Below, in pieces: positions 34,791-46,365 of a DNA stretch of 64,000 bases (within the stretch, counting starts at the first letter, position 1; the number at the start of each line of letters is the position of its first letter). The translations under genes and the position numbers were made by a program. Source of the DNA: Dipteris shenzhenensis (lineage: Eukaryota > Polypodiophyta > Polypodiopsida > Gleicheniales); assembly GCA_047967505.1 (NCBI GenBank), contig CM106541.1. One strand, 5' to 3'. The notes beneath the pieces are model-generated. The model ran no database searches and was not told the origin of the DNA. It saw only the letters and a list, made by a program, of their open reading frames with translations.

Positions 34791-37330
34791 GCCCCTACAT
34801 AGCTTTAGGATCCCATAGTCTTTGAAGGGTGCAAGCCTCTAAGTCGTTATCCATCACCCAGGTGGCGTCAATGTGGAACTGACAGGGCATGATTGCCTCT
34901 AGGTTGTACACCAACTCAAACGATGAATACCTTGTACTTGCCTTGTAAGCAGTCCGGCATGTGAATATAGTAGCTGGGAATAACACATACTAATCTTCTA
35001 AGAAACTGAGGCAAAGTTTTTTCACGATACCACCAAGGTTTTGTTGCTACTCACCACCAAGCCATTGCCACAAAGGGTAATAAGAAGTGGATGTTTTATG
35101 AACAACTTGTACCTACGCAACTAAGTTGATGATGATGTCATTTAAGAAATGGGAGCCTGAGTCACTCATCTATTCCACTTAACCTCCAAACCTTGAGGTG
35201 ATCCAATCATATAAGAAGGTGGCCATATGCATGTCCTCACCGCCTTTGCCTTGCCTTGACCTCAATCCACTTGGTGCCATAGTCTATGGCAACTAGAGCA
35301 TACTTGTTTCCTTGATGTGTGGCAAGAGACATGGGTCCTATAAAATCCAAACCCCATCTATATAAGGGTGGCACTAGGATGAATGGTTTAAGGGGAAGAT
35401 ACTCACGTCTAGTAGGGTTGGGTCTGGCTCTTTGACATGATCTCATTAGCACAGATGAGTGTAGCAATCCTAGAACAACATTGGCCGCTAGAATCCATCA
35501 CACATTATATTCCTAGCAATGGCTTTTGGGGCCATATGACCACCTCCCATGCCATCATGAGCCTCTTGAAGAAATGATTGAGTTTCTTGTGGGAGCACAC
35601 ACCACCTCAAAATTTGGTCTTTTCCCAACTTGTACAACTCCTTAGCAATCAATTTGAAAGGGGCTACTTGAATAATCCATTTCCTCTTCTCTATTGGGGT
35701 GAGCCCTTTAGGAAACTCACTAGTGGACAACAAATGAAATTTTTTGGCATACAATGGTGGAGAGCAATCCACTGCAAAATAAGCATTCATCCTTTAGCAT
35801 TGTGATAGTGAAAAGGCTACCATCTGGAAGTTCATCCTCAACCCCAATGTTGTTTCTCTCAAAGATATCTATGACAAACGATCTATAGGTTGATGCAATC
35901 TTTTGGCACTCACCACAATGTTAAAGTCAAATTCTTGAAAAAGAAGGATCCATCTACTCAATCGACCCCCAAGGTGGGTTTATTCGACAAATACTTCAGA
36001 GCTTGATGATCACTAATGATAGTAAAATTACCACCCAAGAGGTAAACTTAATATTTTTTCATGGCATAAACCATGCCTAGACCCTCCTATTCCATGGTGG
36101 TGTAGTTTTGTTCCACTTCATTTAGTTGTTTGGTGGCAAAGTACATAGGCAAGTCTAGTTTCTATTCTTTGTCAAGTTGGGTCGATATTGCACCAATGGC
36201 TAGTGCACTTGCATCCACATGTACATAAAAAATGACATTCCAGTTGGGTGGTTGTAGCATGGGTGCCTTCACTAGCTGGTCCTTGATATTGTTGAATGCT
36301 TTGTCGATGGTGCCATCACAATGTCAGCATAGAATCAGATGAACCTTCTATAATAACACACATGCCCCAAGAAGAACTTCACTTCTTTGGTGGGTGTGTG
36401 GGGAATGGGAAGGTGCCACCTTGGCTGGATTTGTAGTCATTCCCTTAGGCGAGACAATGTGGCCAACAAGCCTAACCCTTGCAATGCTGGAAAGAAGCAG
36501 TTGTCATGGTTCAAGCACAAGAGGGCTTCTCTGCACTTATGAAACACCCATCTCAGCTTATGTAAATGATCAATTTGTATAGTAGGGTCAAGGTGAGAGG
36601 CATTCTTACCATTGAATGTAGGGAAATCATCTAAGAATGCCTCAAGAAACTTTTCAATATTCTCCTAGAAAAGGTTGGTGATAAGGCATTGAAATGTTGT
36701 CACTGCATTACACAGACTAAAGGGCATCATTCTATAGGCATACGTCCCCATTGGGTGACAAAGGTGGTCTTAGACTGATTCTTCTCTCTGACCCTAACTT
36801 GGTTGTACCCACTATAAAACTCCATGAAGGAATTTAGAGCATGACCAACCACGGTCTCTAACACCCTATCCATGAAGAGGAGGGGAAGCTGATCTCATCT
36901 TGTGGTAGCATTCAAACTCTAATAGTCAACACACACCCAAAGCTTGCATGTCTCTCTTTTGGGTACAATTACAATTCCACTGACCCAATCAGAGTAGTCC
37001 CTTGGGTAGATCAACCATGCTTGCTCCATTTTTTGAATATCAGCTTGGACTACCTTACCATCATTGGGATTCATGCAGTATGGTTCTTTAATCACTGGGT
37101 ATGCATTTGGGTTTAAATCAATGCGATGCTCCATGAGCTAAGTGGGGACCCCCTTTATATCTTTGTATGACCAAGAAAAGACATCCACATATTCATGGAA
37201 AAAAATAGTTTATGTAGCAAGAAGATAATTATGCTCCCAAACCCAACTAGCTACCTTCAAATCATAAGGTTGGTCCTTAGTAGGTCCCGCTAGCTCCATG
37301 CATGATAGACCTAGGGCATGCTTGTGGATG
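34791..37330 (-). pseudogene. Ty3/gypsy pol remnant: reverse transcriptase, RNase H, integrase
   Basis: Reading downward, the start of the reverse transcriptase (36919-37134) has LMEHRIDLNP, SDWVSGIVIVPKR and VCVDY. The active-site region near 36630 reads FLDDFPTF in place of the canonical YxDDhhVF. RNase H-type sequence spans about 35830-36350. The integrase zinc-binding region lies at 35488-35790 (HDGMGGGHMAPKAIARNI), the core at 35237-35467 (WGLDFIGPM, ALVAIDYGTKWIEVKA), and the C-terminal part at 34795-34986 (STRYSSFELVYNLEA). Gag and protease are absent, and frames are interrupted repeatedly. It is a separate element from its neighbour at 31150, since both contain an integrase. Confidence 0.88.
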
Positions 37331-37339
37331 TGGGGTTAC

Positions 37340-38430
37340 TTGTCTCCCCTGCTCCCAACCCTTCATGTGTGGGAGTGTGTTCAGGGGGAAAGTCCCCTCC
37401 ACTTCCCACAACCAAGACTACAGAAAAGATATTGGTGTGTTCTCCTGAAGTGGTTGAGATGTAGAGGAAGCACCAAACCAACTTGCTAAGCTCCTCCTAG
37501 TCAGCGACTTAACTAATCCACATGCAGCTCTCTGTCTATTGCATGTGCACCTCCTAGTGTGTCTTACAGTAGTTGGTAGTGAGATGGACGATAACACAAC
37601 TTCTCCATATGCACCACCATGTGCACAAACCTATGCTCCTCTGACTACTACAATCCATTGTTGACATGTCTTGACATCTAACTGTGCTAATAAGTATGTG
37701 ACAAAGGTTAGTACCCCCTTGACCAAGGTTGGTTTACCCTTGAGATGTCCTAACATGTATTGCTCAAGTACTGTGACCAAGGTTGGTCCACCATTGACCT
37801 ATTGTTGACATGTACTGCTCCAACCCCCTATGACCAAAGTGTAACTAAGGTCTGTGCAGACTTGACATGTTGTTGACATGTCCTCACATGTACATATATT
37901 GACCAATTTTGACCAAGGTCGTCCTATAACTAGCATCAATCTTAAGAGTGAGACTCGATTAGACCTGGGTGATTCAACCATAACTAAAAGAGATCTCAGC
38001 ATGAACTAAAACTTATGATTGCGTGCATCAAATGAAATGGAATTAAAAATAATGGTTGATGTCCAAGTCCATACGATTTTGTCTCAGCATCAATGCTGGC
38101 ATGTTTGTAACTCAGTCTAGATTATTTAACTTTACTCTTATCAATTAAATCATGGAGATAGTCAGCTTGAAGTTTTTCAAGTTATGGTGTCTTATAGTAT
38201 GCATCTCAATTATCCTAAAGGGATTTGAAATTGAATTTATGGTTGGTCTCCTTGGGTTGATCCTGAGTTGTAAAAATTTACTCAAGAGCTTCTTTAAGGT
38301 ATGACAATCATGTCAGGCCTTCCTTTTAAACTAGATCACTTGATGCAACCATGTCACTCAAGAATGGCACTCGTTGTTGTGCAAAAGCTACCCAAGCAAA
38401 TGGAAAAACACTGAGTTAGTACTTGATAGC
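37340..38430. other. Unassigned spacer with GACCAAGGT repeats
   Basis: The motif TGACCAAGGTTGGT or close variants appears near 37717, 37777 and 37905, each with nearby TTGACATGT. No coding motif is seen. It may be the 5' part of the downstream Gypsy or a minor satellite. Confidence 0.45.
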
Positions 38431-38433
38431 AAC

Positions 38434-38640
38434 TCAAAGGATGGGCACTATGAACTCAAGATGCACCAAAGCTTTTAGTCCATAACCCCATCTAAAAGGA
38501 GTATGGGAAGTAGTTAACTTAGAGGTTGTTTTATAGAACATAATATCACATGTAGTTTGAAATCCAAAGGAATGGGTTTGTTGAGTGCAACAATGTTGTA
38601 CATATTGCATCTCAGAAATGATGACCAATGAAATTTGATC
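38434..38640 (-). pseudogene. Ty3/gypsy integrase C-terminal fragment
   Basis: A minus-strand peptide contains KTTSKLTTSHTPFRWGYGLK and LVHLEFIVP, matching the family pattern (T-x-x-TPF-x-hVYG-x-x) with W for V. It is too short to place in an element. The adjacent minus frame 38612-38830 may be its upstream continuation. Confidence 0.6.
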
Positions 38641-38823
38641 TGATCAATGGGATCCTAAGTCGTAAGTGCACCTCATTGTTGTGCTTCTTTCTAGTGCTAT
38701 GTTGGGTCGATGTCCACCTTCTTCCTAACATAGAAATAAAAATTTTCAGTACTTGCATTTGGTTTGAAATATTTTGCCTCTTTATCTCTTTAAGAATCCT
38801 TTTCTTAAAAAGCAATAAAGGTC

Positions 38824-38943
38824 CCCTCATAGCTCAACACAAAGTTCATTTTCTAGAACTTTTAATGAAGGGATTTGATGACGCCTCATAGTTCAACACA
38901 AAGTTCATTTTATAAACCTTTCAAAGAAGGGATTTGATATTCC
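38824..38943. repeat. 60-bp tandem duplication
   Basis: CCTCATAGCTCAACACAAAG at 38824 and its near copy at 38884 head two 60-bp units, both ending GAAGGGATTTGAT. Confidence 0.9.
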
Positions 38944-41170
38944 CCTCTACTCAAAATACTCATTTTTATGCAACTTTTTGTTAGGGAGCTTTGAAAAAGA
39001 ATTTTATACCCTAAAGTTTTTCCCTAGGCCTATTTTATACCCTATTTTATGATGATTTCTTGATCAAAATCAAAATACCCTATGAAGAGGATGTGCCAGC
39101 ATGGCTAAAAAACTATTTAATTTTACTTAAATTGCACAGTTTTTAGTTCAATGAGATGTAATAAAAAAAATGTAGAACTGTTTTCTTTAAGTTTTCATGT
39201 GCAATAAGCAACATAGGATTTCCTCCACTATAACCTTGAGACCATGAAGTCTTTGTGATTTCAGCTTGTGATTAATGAGGATCTGACAAGGTTGTTGCAG
39301 TCAATCAGAAATAAGCTCAAAGTCTGTGCACCAATTGCAAGGCTTGGGCAATGAAATGCTGGGCATAGCATTTTAGAGCCATGGGGATGCAAATACTCGA
39401 TGCCAGTGGGGTTGGACCAGCCCCAATGGCATGCATGGGGAGGCCCTCTAAGGTGATCAAATTTCAAATTATAGTGTAGTGGACATGTCTTAAGCAAATG
39501 GAGTTTTATACTCAAGTGAACGATGAGCATTATAGTCTATTGGATTTAGGATGTGGATGTAATTTTTCTAGTTAAGTGTAGGGTACAGCCTTTTGGATCT
39601 ATATTTTACAGTAAGTGATGCCAAAGAAAACAAATTTTGAAAATATAAGGTGAGGACATTTGATGCAAGTCTTAGGATTCACTTTCTTTGTGCTTTTGGA
39701 GGATTTTCATAAATGCTATTACGTTGGGATTTCTATATCCTTTTATAAACTTATAGAATATACTACCTTACCCTTGATTTCACCCATATTCAGGTAAGAT
39801 TCTTATAACCTTTGTGGCATTTATACTTTTTAATGATTGCCATAAATCAACATTTGTTGACAAAAAGAGGTGATGCAAAGAGACTAGGGGTTTTTGTGAT
39901 GTTATTGTTAAGCACCATAGTTGATTTCAATATATTAGAAGAAGATAGAGCTCGCTAGGCCCTCAGAAGACAATTGATGTCTTATCAATAGCTACAATAT
40001 GGAAAACATTATACAAAAAATAGCTCCTTGTTTTTTAACCGATTAGTGCATTTTAATTTAGAATCATGCAAATAATGATAGGGGTTCATTAATTCTTCAC
40101 CTCTTTTGCATGAGTAAAGGAAAGCTAGCCAAAGCCCCTACTTTGTGGCTAGAGACTATCATGAGCTATGAAAGGTGTCATGGTAGAAATCTATCATGTT
40201 ACTATCAAAAAGCAACAATTATAGTACATTTCATGCGTAAGGAACAATATTTAGACTCCCAAGGTGGCCACATATAGTCCGCTAATGTCGAAGTCCCATT
40301 TGGAGTCAAGAGACTGACTTGTAAATGCATCCAAATTGGTCCAATCCTTTGCTCACATGGAACGAATGGGTGGTACTCAATGATGGGTAAAAGGAGCTGA
40401 TGAATGTGCTAGGAATACAAGGCATTCTCTAACGTGAAGGCCTTGTTTTCAAAGTGGTAGGATGAAAGAAAGAAAGGCAATGGATAGACAATTTGCCTCC
40501 TTTACATAAAGAAAGGCAATCTAGACTCTTATTCAATATGGATGTTATGCAAATGTGTACATCATCGAATTGTGAGTTGTCCTTGGATAGTGAAGGTTGG
40601 TAATGGATGGAAAAGAAGGAAAAGGTTGGCAATAGATGTGATGCCTCTTTTCTAGATATCCTTGGCTTTTTCTAGCATAAAAATGTGCGATGGAAGGAAA
40701 GACATGATGTCATACGTGTGGTTTGCTATAGAAGAAATGTTCTATGCATGGATGATGCAACTTGTTAGTAGCTTTTCACCATGTCGCATTCAAATTCAAA
40801 GTGCTTGGGACTTTTTGCCATGTAACATTTATTTCAAATCAAAATCCATCCATCCCCCCATTCTTGCCCCTTTGCTTGCTTCATCCCTTGTTCTTTTGTC
40901 ACACGTCATGTGTGGGCTGAAGCGAATAGAGGTTGTGGGTGTGCCTTGGTCGGATCTGGAATGGTGAGAGTTGGTCCTTCACTGGGCGTAGGGCATTTTT
41001 GAACTCAGGTATGCTTGGGGGTTTCATTGTGGAATCCCCTTGTTGTTTGCGAGAGAAAAACAAATTTGTATTTAGACCAAAAAAGGGAAAATACAAACAA
41101 AAAAGGAAAATGCGGTCTCCTATAAAAAGAAAGACTTCAAACTTGAGCTCAAAATAGATGTGAGTAGACG
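38944..41170. other. Unassigned spacer
   Basis: AT-rich sequence with short frames (for example 40662-40967 and 40933-41157 plus) without recognisable domains. I see no LTR ends or RNA genes. Confidence 0.4.
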
Positions 41171-41177
41171 AAACAAC

Positions 41178-41502
41178 TCATATTTTTCGCAAAGTGCCTA
41201 ACATATCTTCCATGACCACCTCGTGCATCAACATTGACCTTTGACCCATAGCATTTTTGACTTCGCAGAAATGCACAATAACATTGCCTGTATTATTTCG
41301 CGTGCCACTCTACACCATAGCAAGTCCGAAACAGCAAAACATTATTAAGAAGTGTTCCGAACTATTAGCTTACCTTAATTTGTACTCTCCATAGTTTCTT
41401 GCCATCCTTCTAGGCTCGAGCGCTAACATCGGAAGTTTTGGAGTAAACAAGCGTGAAATGCGGGTTTCCCAGTTTTCGAAAGATCCTATTCAGAGAAATC
41501 AT
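41178..41502 (-). pseudogene. Possible small two-exon gene or gene remnant, unrecognised
   Basis: On the minus strand an ATG at 41502 opens a 43-codon frame (41374-41502) ending exactly at AAG|GTAAGC. A TAG at 41310-41312 would then be a 3' splice site joining, in phase, a second 44-codon segment (41178-41309) that ends in TGA and reads NVIVHFCEVKNAM. The implied intron is 64 nt, short for a plant. One TAG lies inside the first segment at codon 31, directly before KDGKKLWRVQIK; that TAG is itself AG-ended and could mark an acceptor. I do not recognise the protein. The local sequence is GC-richer than its surroundings and shows no transposon features. Confidence 0.22.
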
Positions 41503-41888
41503 AATGTTTCACCTACAAAGTCGCTGCTATCGGAAATTCGATCATCACAAATTCTACATTGTTCTTAGGCTCCTTGCTATCTTTGAGCTTGAAAACTCAC
41601 ACACCTTGAGCCATCCATCGCGCGAAAGCTCGCTCTCTAAGGGTGCATGAGGAGTATGGAGAAACCTTTAAATGAAGGATGGGACCTGTAAATTGAGTGA
41701 ATGAGATGAGATGATGGTCAATTTAGGTCTTTGCCCTTTGTATGTGACGTGCAGGCCAGCATGGTCGCGCACAAGGTGGGCGGCACGGAATCAGGGATCT
41801 ATAACGGGTGTACTCTACTGAATCTGAATCTTGGTGAGATCAGCGTACCATTTGACACGTCTGCGAGCAAATCTGAGCGTGGCGCCCA

Positions 41889-41957
41889 CCATTGGCAGAA
41901 TGACGGTCCACGTTCTCCCTTATTGCCGACGTGGACCGCCAGCCCAATGGTCCACGT
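41889..41957. promoter_or_regulatory. Palindromic CCAAT/ACGT block, promoter-like
   Basis: GGTCCACGT occurs at 41905-41913 and 41949-41957 and in inverse orientation at 41929-41937. The first two make a perfect 10-bp inverted repeat (CGGTCCACGT, then ACGTGGACCG). ATTGG at 41891 and CCAAT at 41944 flank it symmetrically. ACGT cores and CCAAT boxes are typical plant bZIP and NF-Y sites. It lies about 0.4 kb upstream of the possible minus-strand frame at 41502. Function is inferred only. Confidence 0.4.
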
Positions 41958-42233
41958 CAGCAATGTCTCTTGCAGATTAGTGAAGTTTTAATAAAGGAAA
42001 GAAGCAGGCGCTCTGTCAATCCGCCGCTGCATCAATGGGGATGACATTTATGGTCACTCCACCCCATAAAGTCAACCGCCGGTTTCCCCCCCTAATAAAA
42101 CATAGCAGATTTACCTACAAAAACACGGGTATATCTTGCATGCAATTCTGAGCTGGCACGTGAAATAAGAGAAACGAGGTGCTTTCGCAACCCTAGGACA
42201 ACACGAGCATAGCCAAGATTCATATCAAGCCCA

Positions 42234-42304
42234 TGCATTAAGGGTGAAGGGACCTTTGGAAAGGCCAGGTGCATTAAGGGTGAAGGGACCTTTGGAAAGG
42301 CCAG
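42234..42304. repeat. 35-bp tandem duplication
   Basis: GCATTAAGGGTGAAGGGACC followed by TTTGGAAAGGCCAGGT occurs twice in direct succession, at about 42235 and 42271. Confidence 0.92.
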
Positions 42305-42329
42305 GTGCACCTTACTTATGCTCAACTAA

Positions 42330-42455
42330 AAAACAGGGTTGTGAAACGTTAGTTGCAAACCTTAGTTGTGCTTGAGTAGCAGACAGGGTCGTGAAATGTT
42401 AGTTGTAAACCTTAGTTGTGCTTGTATAGCAAACAAGGTCGTGAAACATTTAAGG
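42330..42455. repeat. Tandem repeat, about 57 bp, 2.3 copies
   Basis: Units share ACAGGGTCGTGAAA, GTTAGTTG, AAACCTTAGTTGTGCTTG and TAGCA. Copies start near 42331, 42384 and 42432; the last is partial. Confidence 0.85.
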
Positions 42456-43639
42456 AAAAGACCTGTCACACCACACTTGCTATTGTGCCAAATTATACCC
42501 TTTTAAGCCCTCATAACCCTCTCAACCCCATTGGCGTGCTTAAATGCATGAAAGCGTGTGAATATCAAAAATTAAAAAATAGTTTACCTTTCCATATTTA
42601 TCATTTTAAAGGTAAATTCAAAGTTATTGATGAACTTCACTAGATCACATTGCTTGCATGTGTTTGTAGAGCAACAATGAATTGGAACTAAAGTATGCTT
42701 AGAATTAGTAGTGTATTATCTTTATGTAATAATAACCTCTCTTGTGGCAACTTAGGACTTTAGCCCACTTGAATGGCTAGCCAGCACGCATCCAAGTCCC
42801 AATAAGGATGTGTATGGCAATGCCCTTTTCCTCAAGGATTCCCAAATTATACCTTGTCAAGATGTGGTAGCTTATTTATAGAAAATAAAACACCTTGTTG
42901 CATCGTGAAATAAAAATTCGCTCTCAAAATGGCAATACTTTAGTTGAATGGTTTGGATATTTCAAACACATCGATATCTACGATTTCTGTGCTGATTATG
43001 TAAGGAGAAGTACTGCTTGTCGACCATTTCTTTTGTCACATGATGCATTTTGATGTGCCCTCTTATTATCCCAACTTGAAAATACTATTTTGGGATTCGA
43101 TTTTGCCTAGCTCTAGAATGACACTTATATTTCCCAATGTCATATTTCCACCCTACATGGAAATTATGCAACAAAACTCTTACCATAAACGAGTTCCACT
43201 TGCAATGTTAAAACTATGTAATATGCCGCCATCATAAGATCACGTATCTTTCTATGGAATAATTATCTCTATAAGATTAGCTCACATCTTTGTTGAGTGT
43301 TTACAACGTTGCCTTGGGCTTCCACACCCACGAGATGATTGACTCTTGAGGGGGTGTTTGAAGATCGGCTAGAGTGATCTTCTTGGAAGCTCTTCACGAC
43401 TCGAATGCCATGTTGAGCTAGACTTTTATATCTTTATTTAAATTGAGAGAATCATTAAGCAAATTGATTGTGCATACCCATGGTATTTTTGTAGTTTGTA
43501 ACAAGGCATCAAAGACAACCTTTTTGTCTTTAAACTAGCCATGCATGATTTGATATTTCGGCACAAAATGGAGAGTTCTCATGATGAGAACATAGAACTT
43601 AGTAAACCTTAAAGCATAGTTGAAAGTAGTAAGCATCAA

Positions 43640-43708
43640 AAAGCTTACACCTAAGATATGGTCTCAATTTTCATAAGCTTACACCTAAGATATGGTCTCA
43701 ATTTCCAA
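43640..43708. repeat. 36-bp tandem duplication
   Basis: AGCTTACACCTAAGATATGG and TCTCAATTT follow each other twice, at about 43640 and 43676. Confidence 0.9.
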
Positions 43709-44118
43709 ACTATAAACAGATAGTGAGGTATTAAGTTCAAGTCCTACTTCCCATATGTTCATTGAACTAGATGAACACACATAAAAAATAAATAAGAGCC
43801 CACATGCATATAAAAAGTAGTTCATTTATGTGCATAAATGTTTTACAAAGAAGGACACAACTATACACATGTTGTATGAAGAATGACCTCATGTTTGCTT
43901 ATTTGAATCACAACCACTCATTTTGTGCGCTTGTTAGATTATGATAAACCATTCATACCATTGCTAATCTATTTGCTTCTATTTCTTCAAGATTCTTTAA
44001 AGGTAATCTTGTCATGTAACTGGGGGTAATGCATTTATGGTGAGCCATCATATCGTTTCGTTGTTGTGTTGTTAGTGTCTAAGCATTTGTTTCTTGGTTT
44101 ATTTCTTAGACTTGAGAA

Positions 44119-44292
44119 GAGAGTAGATTTTGATGATAAAGTGTACTAAATTTTCATCTAAAATAACTTTTAAAAGGCAGCACCTTGTCATAGAAACATG
44201 TTATTATGATGTTGAGTTGAAACCTTGAAAATAAAGAGTGATTTTGGTGATAAAGTGTAGTAAAGTTTTGTCTTAAATAACTTTTAATGGGG
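44119..44292. repeat. Diverged 116-bp repeat, 1.5 copies
   Basis: GATTTTGATGATAAAGTGTA near 44128 and GATTTTGGTGATAAAGTGTA near 44242 head similar segments containing AAATAACTTTTAA and AGCAC. Confidence 0.75.
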
Positions 44293-44622
44293 AGCACTAA
44301 AGAGCATTATGTTTAATTATCATAAGCTTGGGAGGCAAGTATTATTATATTCAATGTTTGGTAAAATGTGTGCACTATGCTTAGATTAGAGGAATTGTGA
44401 AATCTTCATGAAGAGAAAAACAAACTCTTAAGGCATTCATGTAAGTGCTGCTAATAGAGTGGTGAGGTTTACCTTTGTTACTATTAATGAGAGCACAAAG
44501 GATGCATTTGGGAGGGGGGAAGAGTGCTTCAAATGTATGGGAAAGCACACCAAGTCAATATAAAATAGTTTTATTAAAAAACTTTGATAGTGCTTAAATT
44601 ACGAATGTTGTAAGTGTTCCAA

Positions 44623-44625
44623 TGT

Positions 44626-44684
<59 letters not shown>

Positions 44685-44713
44685 CCTAAAGTATAGTCAA
44701 GGTAAAAAAATGT

Positions 44714-44750
<37 letters not shown>

Positions 44751-44775
44751 CCTAAAGTATAGTCAAGGTAAAAAA
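44623..44775. repeat. Duplicated unit containing (GA)n
   Basis: Two copies of TGTGCACAGAGAG...AGGCCTAAAGTATAGTCAAGG start at 44623 and 44711. They differ mainly in GA-run length (about 50 bp against about 40 bp). Confidence 0.92.
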
Positions 44776-44840
44776 GGAGACTTTTTTTTAGAATCTTGAG
44801 GAAATGAATGATTTGTTGTCTAGCTAATCTCATGGTTTTA

Positions 44841-44872
44841 GAAGAAGAAGAAGAAGAAGAAAAAGAAGAAGA
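44841..44872. repeat. (GAA)n microsatellite
   Basis: A GAA run with one interruption (GAAAAAGAA). Confidence 0.9.
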
Positions 44873-44879
44873 GGTGGCA

Positions 44880-46010
44880 AAATCATTAGAGTTTCTAAAA
44901 ACAAAACCATTTAAAAGACATGAACAAGGGGTTAAACTATTCCCTTATGAAATTTGTCATCCCAAGGGCTTACAAATGTTATTAAGGCCATTTTCACATT
45001 GATTTCATGGAAATGCCAATTGTTTTAGATCGGTCGGTGCACTAAGTCCAAAGGTCGCCTTTATGGGTTGAGGAAAAGAAAAACAGAAGAATTAAGTTCA
45101 TTGTATTAAGTATCCTAACCACAAGAAAATGTTGATAATGTTGTTTTCGCGTCAACCTCACACGGATGAAATAGGGGTTGGGGAGATTGGTTGTGGATGG
45201 AATGCTAATGAGGTAAGGTAAGAGGTGGTAGAGGGAAGTAGATGTTTGGTTGGGGAGGTGTTTTAGGTAGGAAAATGAAGGGGGAGGCAAGCGACGCAAA
45301 GGGAAGGGGTCGGTGCTTGGTAGAGCAGATGTGAGAGGTAAGTTAAGAAGTCGTAGTGGCGGGCAAAAGGTCCTGTAGGGGAGGTGAGTGTTTGAGGCAG
45401 GAAGAAGGAGAAGTGGAGAACTCCTTTCCCACTTAGTAAATGGCGAGTAGGTGGGATCCATTTTTTGAGTGGGAAAGGGACTCCCCCACATTTCCCCGCT
45501 GTCAAAGGTGCAGGGAGTTGACACGTACGGTTATGGAAGACTCCCGCTCGCTCGCCATGTTTGGGAAAGGAGGACTGCCTCACCTTTCTCGAACCTTCAT
45601 CAAAGGCTTGGGGAGCTGACACATGGGAGTTGGGACAGGTAGGTTCGAAGGAGGCGGATTACCATTATGGAAGTGTTTTCAATATTCTGGCGACCGAAGC
45701 CGTGTGGTGGGTGGTGCGATAGGGTGAGAAAGTGATTTGGCATGTGCCCACATTGCAACCAGTGGGATCTATGCCTCCTCCGGGTGTTAGTGTCGACAAC
45801 AAAGGCCATAATAATATGACTGGACAAATATTGCGAGAGCGGAGGGATGAGAGAGGGAGGGTGAACCCAGGTTGGGTGAAGAGCAAGGGAGGAAGAACTA
45901 AGGTGAAGTTGAGGGGTTGGATTAAGGGAGGTTAATGGGGGTTTAAGGAGGGTGTTTAAGAATACGAGCAAAATGGTGTTTGTGGAGCTTTGGCTATGGC
46001 GGACATGATG
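44880..46010. other. 5' flank of the LPA1-like gene; no gene recognised
   Basis: The overlapping minus-strand frames here (45042-45524, 45263-45622, 45600-46091) are Pro/Ser-rich and look like by-products of G-rich sequence on the plus strand. Similar phrases, TCAAAGGTGCAGGGAGTTGAC near 45502 and TCAAAGGCTTGGGGAGCTGAC near 45600, indicate an internal duplication of about 98 bp. The promoter of the gene at 46366 should lie in the right part; I could not choose a TATA box. Confidence 0.45.
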
Positions 46011-46013
46011 ATC

Positions 46014-46043
46014 ATCTTCTTCTTCTTCTTCTTCTTCTTCTTC
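46014..46043. promoter_or_regulatory. (TTC)n tract upstream of the LPA1-like gene
   Basis: A perfect CTT/TTC run about 320 bp before the start codon, followed by CT-rich sequence to 46280. CT-rich tracts are common in plant core promoters and 5' leaders, so this probably marks the transcription-start region. Confidence 0.5.
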
Positions 46044-46365
46044 GCCTGGCTTCATCCCTGCGTCCAGAAATTGCCTCTCCCAATCCCACATTTCCCCCCT
46101 CCAAGCCTTTGAATCACCTCCACATTCAGCTATGATTTCTGTTTGTCCTTTGTCCTTTGCACGGATTCCTCGCTCCCTCCACCTCTGTCTCGATTTTGTG
46201 CCTTTCTTCGTCCCTTGCTTTCCATACCTTCCTCCTCACGCTTCTGCCGCTCCCTCTCCTTCCACAAGATCCATCTCTCGCGCAACCTTGGCTTGATCTG
46301 TTTTGTTTCAATGCACTTGCATCGAGTCGCTTCAAATCAACCTGGGCCTTGAAGCGGTGCCACCT

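Larger units (their letters stand above)
42460..44600. other. Unassigned spacer with minor tandem repeats
   Basis: No domain is recognised. A polypurine-like GAGGGGGTGTTTGAAG near 43351 resembles a Copia tract-to-LTR start but lacks a partner. Two local duplications are listed separately. Confidence 0.4.

Noticed and set aside
43340-43380. Possible Copia polypurine tract and LTR start (GAGGGGGTGTTTGAAG)
   Set aside because: No matching second LTR, primer-binding site or pol sequence nearby.
45042-46091. Chain of overlapping minus-strand frames upstream of the LPA1-like gene, possibly a divergent gene
   Set aside because: They overlap in different frames, are Pro/Ser/Leu-rich from G-rich sequence and show no domain or splice pattern.
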